Positions 1 through 4,152 of a stretch of DNA of 5,650 nt are shown here, piece after piece; the first letter of the stretch is position 1, and every line of letters starts with the position of its first letter. Below the pieces are notes generated by a model. That model had not been told where the DNA came from, made no database searches, and saw nothing but the letters and a program-made list of their open reading frames with translations. The DNA lies in NCBI GenBank assembly GCA_034435315.1, contig DAOTYB010000287.1, positions 1 to 5,650 of the forward strand, given 5' to 3'. The stretch is from VGOB01 sp034435315. GTDB lineage: Bacteria > Chloroflexota > Anaerolineae > UBA4142. The position numbers and the translations under genes are program-made.

Positions 1-163
1 ATCCACTATCCACTGTCCACTGTCCACTATCCACTATCCACTATCCACTATCCACTGTCCACTGTCCACTATCCACTATCCACTATCCACTATCCACTGT
101 CCACTATCCACTGTCCACTATCCACTATCCACTGTCCACTGTCCACTATCCACTATCCACTGT
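1..163 (-). repeat. Array 1: 23 perfect tandem heptamers A(T/C)AGTGG
   Basis: On the plus strand, 3-163 is exactly 23 consecutive 7-base units CCACT(A/G)T with no other variation: 14 units have A and 9 have G at position 6. Bases 1-2 (AT) fit the end of a further unit, so the array continues off the left edge. It overlaps the 3' end of the acyl-CoA synthetase gene, supplying its Ser-Gly-TAG end. In the gene's sense the ATAGTGG units contain TAG; the opposite strand has no stop in any frame. Confidence 0.97.
10..93. repeat. Higher-order 42-base duplication within array 1
   Basis: The A/G state of units 2-7 is G,G,A,A,A,A and units 8-13 repeat it exactly, so 10-51 and 52-93 are identical 42-base blocks. 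This suggests block duplication of six heptamers in addition to single-unit slippage. Confidence 0.85.
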
Positions 164-1679
164 ACTTCTCACGCAACTTTGCCTTTTCAATCTTGCCGTA
201 CGGCGAGTACGGGAACGAGTCGGCAAAGATGACGCGTTTGGGGATTTTATAGCGCGCCAGTTTGCCTTCGCAGAATTTCAGCAGCTCGTCTTCGGTGGCT
301 GTTTGCCCCGGTTTGAGCAATACAATCATCCAGCCGACCTCGCCCCACTTTTCATCCGGCGCGCCGATGAGCGCGGCGTCTTGCACCGCCGGATGATCGC
401 GGAAAATTGTTTCGACTTCGGCGGCGTACACATTTTCGCCGCCGCTCTTGATCATATCTTTGAAACGACCGATGATGTAGTAAAAGCCATCTTCATCGCG
501 CCGCGCCATATCGCCGGTGTGAAACCACCCGTCGGTGATGGATTCGGCAGTGGCTTTGGGGTTGCGCCAGTAGCCGGCGCACACGTGCGGTCCCCAAATC
601 AGCAATTCGCCCGGTTCATTCACGCCCACTTCGTTGCCCGTTTCGGGATTGACCAGACGCATCTTGCTGTGAAAGATCGGTTTGCCGACCGAGCCGCGCT
701 TGCGCACCGATTCTTCGTCGGTCATGCTGAAGCAATTGGGACCGACCTCGGTGAGTCCATAGCCCTGTCGAAACACGCCGCCTTTGGCTTTGATCCAACT
801 TTGCATCAATGGCACAGGAATCGGCGCACCGCCGCTGATCCAGAATCGAACACACGAAAAATCGGCTTGGTGAAAGTACGGCGTGTTGTACCACATCTGA
901 AACAGGGTTGGCACGCCGAGCACGACGGTGCATTTTTCTTCGACGATGAGACGCAACGATTGTTCCGCGTCGAAGGTGCGCGCGAGAACGATGCGCCCGC
1001 CGATGTAAAAGAGCGGTGTGAGAAATGCGAACAAGCCGCCGGCGTGAAAGAGTGGCGTGAGCACCGGCGAAACATCGTCTTCGCGCAAGCCCCACGATGC
1101 GACGGTGTTGATGCAGTTCCACAAAATCTGCCGATGCGGCAACATTGCGCCCTTGGGGCGGCCGGTCGTGCCAGAGGTGTAGAGGATGCAGTACGGATCA
1201 TCGGCATCGAGCGGCGGACGTTCGGGTTCTACATCGGACGCGCGCGCCGTCTCGCTTTCGTATGCCGGCGCGCCTTCGATGGGTGCGCCTTCCACGCTGA
1301 CGAGTCGCGCTGCGCGCAACACTTCGCGCATCTCGTTCAACGTGCCAACGAATTCGGGCCCGCACAACACGACTTTCGGTTCACAATCGCTGACAATGTA
1401 GGAGAGTTCGCGCGCGGTGAGTCGCCAGTTGAGCGGCGCGAAAATTGCGCCGATCTTCGCCAGGCCATAAAACAAATCGAGATAGATGACGCTGTTGTGC
1501 GCGAGAATCGAAACGCGATCACCTTTGCCAACGCCGAGCGCGCGCATCCAATTCGCCAGGCGATTCGCGCGCGCGTTCAGTTGCGCGTACGTGAATCGTT
1601 CGCCCGTGTGCGTGTAGAGGAGTGCTTGGCGGTCGGGTGTCAGCCGCGCGCGAGAGGTGAGTAAATCAGCCGCGTGCAT
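153..1679 (-). CDS. AMP-forming acyl-CoA synthetase (class I adenylate-forming ligase)
   Basis: 508-residue cytosolic ligase that should activate a carboxylic acid with ATP to an acyl-AMP and then transfer it to CoA. The class I motifs are all visible in order: P-loop YTSGTTGRPKG (about 167-177), GGAP (283-286), QGYGLTE (305-311), WFHTGD (385-390), hinge region GRFKDMIKSGGENVYAAEVE (404-423), and the C-terminal catalytic lysine in PYGKI (K496). The length is normal for medium/long-chain acyl-CoA ligases. The ATG start is supported by AGGAGG four bases upstream, which overlaps the stop of the preceding reductase gene, so the pair is probably translationally coupled. No transmembrane segment or signal peptide is evident. 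The last residues Ser-Gly and the TAG stop are encoded by the heptamer array that begins inside the gene's 3' end. Substrate is unknown: fatty, aromatic or succinylbenzoate-type acids are all possible from motifs alone, but the neighbours favour an acyl chain. Confidence 0.93.
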   Translation of the reverse strand: MHAADLLTSRARLTPDRQALLYTHTGERFTYAQLNARANRLANWMRALGVGKGDRVSILAHNSVIYLDLFYGLAKIGAIFAPLNWRLTARELSYIVSDCEPKVVLCGPEFVGTLNEMREVLRAARLVSVEGAPIEGAPAYESETARASDVEPERPPLDADDPYCILYTSGTTGRPKGAMLPHRQILWNCINTVASWGLREDDVSPVLTPLFHAGGLFAFLTPLFYIGGRIVLARTFDAEQSLRLIVEEKCTVVLGVPTLFQMWYNTPYFHQADFSCVRFWISGGAPIPVPLMQSWIKAKGGVFRQGYGLTEVGPNCFSMTDEESVRKRGSVGKPIFHSKMRLVNPETGNEVGVNEPGELLIWGPHVCAGYWRNPKATAESITDGWFHTGDMARRDEDGFYYIIGRFKDMIKSGGENVYAAEVETIFRDHPAVQDAALIGAPDEKWGEVGWMIVLLKPGQTATEDELLKFCEGKLARYKIPKRVIFADSFPYSPYGKIEKAKLREKYSG

Positions 1680-1683
1680 TGAA

Positions 1684-1689
1684 CCTCCT
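1684..1689 (-). promoter_or_regulatory. Shine-Dalgarno of acyl-CoA synthetase, overlapping the upstream stop
   Basis: On the minus strand the sequence reads TAGGAGGTTCAATG. The TAG is the stop of the reductase gene, AGGAGG is the ribosome-binding site (four bases before ATG), and the two share bases. This fixes the start of the synthetase and indicates translational coupling. Confidence 0.85.
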
Positions 1690-2452
1690 ACGTCCCAACC
1701 ACAATGCCACCATCCACGCGCAACACGGCGCCCGTGATAAAACTCGCTTCGTCGGAGGCAAGGAACAGGTACGCGTTCGCAATGTCGCGCGGTTGTCCCA
1801 TTCGTCCGAGTGGTGTGCGCGCTTTCATTCCTTCGATGATTTTTTCGGGCATTGACTTGATGATGTCAGTGGCGGTAAAACCGGGCGCGACGGCGTTGAC
1901 ACGAATGTTATAGCGCCCCAGTTCGCGCGCCCACACTTTGGTCATTCCGATCACACCCGCTTTGGTCGCGACGTAATTCGTCTGCCCAAAGTTGCCATCG
2001 AGTCCGACGATGGACGTTGCGTTGAGAATGACGCCGCCACTCTGCTTGATCATATACGGTGCGACCGCTTGCGCGCAATTGAACACGCCCTTCAAGTTGA
2101 CGGCGATGACCAAATCGAAATCGGCTTCGGACATTTGCCCCACGAGCGCGCCATCTTTGACCTTGACGAGTTGCGCATCGCGCAAGATGCCGGCGTTGTT
2201 GACCAGTACGTCAATGCGCCCGTACTTGCTCCACACATCGTCCACCCACGCTTGCACTTCTTGCCGATTTGCCACATTGACCTTGTAAAATCGTGCGTCG
2301 GGTCCAAGTGATTTCACTGTTTCTTGCCCGACTTGTTCTGCCACATCGCAAATCACGACCTTGGCGCCCTCTTCCGCGAATCGTTCTGCCGTCGCCTTGC
2401 CAATACCCGCCGCGCCGCCGGTAATCAAACAGACCTTGTCTTTCAAACGCAT
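1688..2452 (-). CDS. Classical SDR oxidoreductase (FabG-like 3-ketoacyl reductase / 3-hydroxyacyl dehydrogenase)
   Basis: 254-residue cytosolic short-chain dehydrogenase with a Rossmann fold. Visible motifs are the dinucleotide-binding TGGAAGIG (11-18), NNAG (85-88), and the catalytic tetrad N119, S147, Y160 and K164 (YxxxK), followed by PG (190-191) and a C-terminal VDGG. Asp36 at the end of the second beta strand (VVICDV) is the residue that normally favours NAD(H) over NADP(H). A redox role on 3-keto/3-hydroxyacyl thioesters is therefore more likely NAD-linked than in housekeeping FabG; this is inference from family knowledge. The segment between NNAG and N119 is somewhat long (VKVKDGALVGQM region) compared with E. 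coli FabG. The ATG start has GGAGG five bases upstream. The gene sits between the FabH-like gene and the acyl-CoA synthetase and overlaps the latter's ribosome-binding site. It is the only gene here whose stop is not inside a repeat array. Substrate is not determinable. Confidence 0.93.
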   Translation of the reverse strand: MRLKDKVCLITGGAAGIGKATAERFAEEGAKVVICDVAEQVGQETVKSLGPDARFYKVNVANRQEVQAWVDDVWSKYGRIDVLVNNAGILRDAQLVKVKDGALVGQMSEADFDLVIAVNLKGVFNCAQAVAPYMIKQSGGVILNATSIVGLDGNFGQTNYVATKAGVIGMTKVWARELGRYNIRVNAVAPGFTATDIIKSMPEKIIEGMKARTPLGRMGQPRDIANAYLFLASDEASFITGAVLRVDGGIVVGT

Positions 2453-2457
2453 TTTTT

Positions 2458-2462
2458 CCTCC
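2458..2462 (-). promoter_or_regulatory. Shine-Dalgarno of the SDR gene
   Basis: GGAGG followed by AAAAA and ATG on the minus strand. The heptamer array 2 ends only a few bases upstream (last unit at 2467), so the ribosome-binding site is directly downstream of the array in the transcript. Confidence 0.8.
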
Positions 2463-2466
2463 GAAG

Positions 2467-2610
2467 ATAGTGGATAGTGGTTAGTGACTAGTGGTTAGTG
2501 GTTAGTGACTAGTGGTTAGTGGCTAGTGGATCGTGGTTAGATTCTCTAATCACTAACCACTATCCACTAATCACTAACCACTATCCACTAATCACTAGCC
2601 ACTAACCACT
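2467..2610. repeat. Array 2: inverted heptamer array between FabH-like and SDR genes
   Basis: The left arm (2467-2540) holds about ten units of NTAGTGG/TTAGTGA type. A short centre (about 2541-2549) follows, and then the right arm (2550-2610) holds the reverse complement, CCACTAN/TCACTAA, in about eight and a half units. The arms can pair into a long imperfect hairpin with centre TTAG-AGAAT-CTAA on the transcribed sense. The right arm includes the Ser-Gly-TAG end of the FabH-like gene. The left arm ends next to the Shine-Dalgarno of the SDR gene. It fills the whole intergenic space. Confidence 0.93.
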
Positions 2611-3654
2611 GATTTTGCCCCAGTGAACGACACCCACCGCCCACACATATCCGATTCCCGCCGCGACGATCACCATCAAATCGCCATCTTTCAAACGACC
2701 TTGCTTCACTCCTTCGACGATCGAAAACATCGCGTCTTGCTCGCCGGTGTGTCCGTACTCGGCGAGGTAAACCGATTGATCTTCGCGCAGCCCCAGTTTC
2801 TCCAACATCTCACGATGCGCGGACGGTTTGATGAGCAAGATGTTGGCGAAATCAATGTCCGCGCGCGTGTACGGTGTGCCATCGGATTTGGTGCCACTTT
2901 TGCGCAACGCTTCGTCTACGCACTTGAGCCAGTTGTCCATCGAGACCGCGTTCAGGCGATTCTTCATCGCTTCGGGTTCGACCAGATCGAAATAGAACAA
3001 TCCTTGCGCGCGCGCCGCGTCGGTGAGTGGTTGCACCGTACCACTCGCTGGCACAATCACGTGCTTGCTCATCGAGCCATCCACGATGAAATGCGTGCCG
3101 AGGACGTGATTGCGCTCCCAGTTTTTGCGCAAGAGCATCGCGCCGCCGCCCGCGCCAATGTTCCACATAAACGAGGTGCGCGGATTACGCAGGTTGATGA
3201 AATCGCACACCTTGTAGCCGCCCGCGATGAGCACCGTGTTGATTTCTGGATCGGCGAGCATCATATCTTTGGCAAGTTTCATTGCGTTGACGGTGGTCGC
3301 GCAGCGCATATGCACATCCAGCGCCCACGCGCGCCGCGCGCCGATTTCGTACGCCAGATGAATCCCCGCCGTCCAGAGCAAATACTCTTTCCACTCTTCG
3401 GTCGTGCAAAGCACCACGTCAATTTCTTCGGGCGGCATATTCGCTTTGGCAAGACAATCGAGCGCGGCTTTGATGCCCATCTCGTTGGGGTGATCGTTTT
3501 CATCGCCGATGAACTTGCGATGAATCCCCATCTTGTCGCGGATGACCTCTTCGGGCAAGCCGCTGATTTCCGCAATCTCTTTCGACGTGATGAATTTTTT
3601 GGGCGAATAGGTGCCGACGCTGACGATGCCGACGGTGGAGTGTGCTTGTGCCAA
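2602..3654 (-). CDS. FabH-like 3-oxoacyl synthase III / thiolase-fold enzyme with divergent active site
   Basis: 350-residue thiolase-superfamily protein, slightly longer than FabH (about 320). The N-terminus (VGIVSVGTYSPKKFITSKEI, then EEVIRDKMGIHRK) and C-terminus (GIGYVWAVGVVHW, matching FabH GGGFTWGSALVRF) follow the KAS III pattern. Cys118 in DVHMRCATT is the likely acyl-accepting nucleophile, and GAGGGAM lies at 168-173. The other FabH active-site residues differ. The HQAN region reads IKPSAHRE, with no His at the expected place and the nearest at H280. The GNTS motif reads GHTG, so H302 replaces the catalytic Asn. I recall a group annotated simply as 3-oxoacyl-ACP synthase with the same GHxG and SAH motifs, so this is probably a distinct subfamily rather than a broken gene. 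The chosen start is TTG, because AGGAGA lies six bases upstream and no ATG is near. The last residues Ser-Gly and the TAG stop come from array 2. Reaction inferred: decarboxylative or non-decarboxylative acyl condensation; unproven. Confidence 0.88.
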   Translation of the reverse strand: MAQAHSTVGIVSVGTYSPKKFITSKEIAEISGLPEEVIRDKMGIHRKFIGDENDHPNEMGIKAALDCLAKANMPPEEIDVVLCTTEEWKEYLLWTAGIHLAYEIGARRAWALDVHMRCATTVNAMKLAKDMMLADPEINTVLIAGGYKVCDFINLRNPRTSFMWNIGAGGGAMLLRKNWERNHVLGTHFIVDGSMSKHVIVPASGTVQPLTDAARAQGLFYFDLVEPEAMKNRLNAVSMDNWLKCVDEALRKSGTKSDGTPYTRADIDFANILLIKPSAHREMLEKLGLREDQSVYLAEYGHTGEQDAMFSIVEGVKQGRLKDGDLMVIVAAGIGYVWAVGVVHWGKISG

Positions 3655-3660
3655 AACTAT

Positions 3661-3666
3661 TCTCCT
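3661..3666 (-). promoter_or_regulatory. Shine-Dalgarno AGGAGA supporting a TTG start
   Basis: AGGAGA stands six bases before the TTG at 3654 on the minus strand, which decides the start of the FabH-like gene. It touches the last heptamer of array 3 (3667-3673) with no base between. Confidence 0.75.
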
Positions 3667-3775
3667 GAATGACCGATGACCGAAGACGGATGACGGATGA
3701 CGTATGACGAATGACGAATGACGAAAGTCGCTCGTCGTTCGTCCTTCGTCTTTCGTCGTTCGTCATTCGTCCTTC
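3667..3775. repeat. Array 3: inverted GAANGAC heptamer array
   Basis: Eight left units of GAATGAC type (3667-3722) are followed by GAAA (3723-3726) and seven right units GTCN(T/C)TC (3727-3775). The middle base of the right-arm units takes all four values (g,g,c,t,g,a,c) while the flanks are nearly fixed. The sequence family is unrelated to arrays 1, 2 and 4, but the 7-base period, inverted layout and intergenic position are the same. It contains the TGA stop of the small protein and touches the Shine-Dalgarno of the FabH-like gene. Confidence 0.92.
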
Positions 3776-3969
3776 GACGCAAAAACAAAATCGCCGAGCG
3801 GCACATAGCGCGCAATGAACGCTACGGCGTCGGCGAAATCCGTAAAACTTTTTTCCTCATTCGATTGGACGTGGAGAACGATCGCGTGCCAGGAAGACGC
3901 GCCTTGCTCTGACGCGTCTTGCACGAACCGCAACACAAACGATTCTACACGCGGACTTTCGGTGGGCAA
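3763..3969 (-). CDS. Small hypothetical protein, 68 aa
   Basis: A 68-residue protein with core ESFVLRFVQD (about 9-18), a central W27HAIVLHVQSNEE stretch, and FTDFADAVAFIARYV (42-56). This looks like a compact beta-beta-beta-helix fold. From memory, small uncharacterised proteins with the pattern FVLRFV...W...I.HVQ..EE..F....DA..FI..Y are found in several bacteria; no function is known to me and I could not search. No membrane segment or signal peptide is seen. The start chosen is TTG at 3969 because AGGAGG lies seven bases upstream. The longer frame from ATG at 4002 would add 11 residues but has no ribosome-binding site and would translate through this one. The C-terminal Lys-Asp-Glu and the TGA stop lie in the first units of array 3. 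It is followed by the FabH-like gene and could share its transcript. Confidence 0.68.
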   Translation of the reverse strand: MPTESPRVESFVLRFVQDASEQGASSWHAIVLHVQSNEEKSFTDFADAVAFIARYVPLGDFVFASKDE

Positions 3970-3976
3970 CGCTATC

Positions 3977-3982
3977 CCTCCT
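3977..3982 (-). promoter_or_regulatory. Shine-Dalgarno AGGAGG of the small protein gene
   Basis: A perfect AGGAGG with spacer GATAGCG before TTG at 3969. It decides the TTG start over the upstream in-frame ATG at 4002. Confidence 0.75.
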
Positions 3983-4008
3983 GTCTGCGCGCAGAATAAC
4001 ATACGGCG

Positions 4009-4152
4009 GTTACAGTGGAGTTACAGTGGACAGTGGACAGTGGATAGTGATTAGTGATTGGAGATTGGAGAATCTGAACACTGAACACTGAACACTGATC
4101 ACTAACCACTGACCACTAACCACTAACCACTAGCCACTAACCACTAACCACT
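4009..4152. repeat. Array 4: inverted, mosaic heptamer array
   Basis: From left to right: an 11-base tandem duplicate GTTACAGTGGA (4009-4019 and 4020-4030), ACAGTGG units, ATAGTGA/TTAGTGA, two TTGGAGA units (4058-4071), then CACTGAA units and CACTAAC/CACTAGC/CACTGAC units to 4152. The outer arms are inverted relative to each other. The right end encodes the final Val-Val-Ser-Gly-TAG of the BTAD regulator. The left end lies about 40 bases upstream of the small protein start. Confidence 0.9.

Noticed and set aside
1..163. CRISPR array
   Set aside because: Units are 7 bases long with no unique spacers; arrays 2-4 fail for the same reason.
303..1664. Long open frame of 453 codons on the plus strand opposite the acyl-CoA synthetase
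   Set aside because: It is antisense to a gene with all family motifs, its translation shows no domain and is rich in His/Arg/Ala as expected of an antisense shadow at high GC, and no ribosome-binding site is evident.
153..2452. OleC/OleD olefin biosynthesis genes
   Set aside because: The reductase is a short classical SDR of 254 residues, not the extended SDR of OleD, and no OleB-like hydrolase is present.
2467..2610. Intrinsic terminator
   Set aside because: The inverted arrays fold, but no U tract follows on the transcribed sense, and same-strand genes with ribosome-binding sites follow at once.
2623..3672. 349-codon open frame on the plus strand opposite the FabH-like gene
   Set aside because: Same reason: a mirror of strong codon bias in the real gene, with low-complexity composition and no recognisable domain.
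3500..3766. Minus-strand frame whose first part repeats TNDERRRTNDER
   Set aside because: This is the GAANGAC heptamer array translated in another frame, then an out-of-frame run through the FabH-like gene.
3970..4002. ATG start at 4002 for the small protein
   Set aside because: No Shine-Dalgarno precedes it, and a perfect AGGAGG lies between it and the TTG at 3969.
3985..4012. Possible promoter (TATGTT/TATTCT-like -10) before the small gene
   Set aside because: Only four of six -10 bases match and no -35 is found at proper spacing; too weak to annotate.
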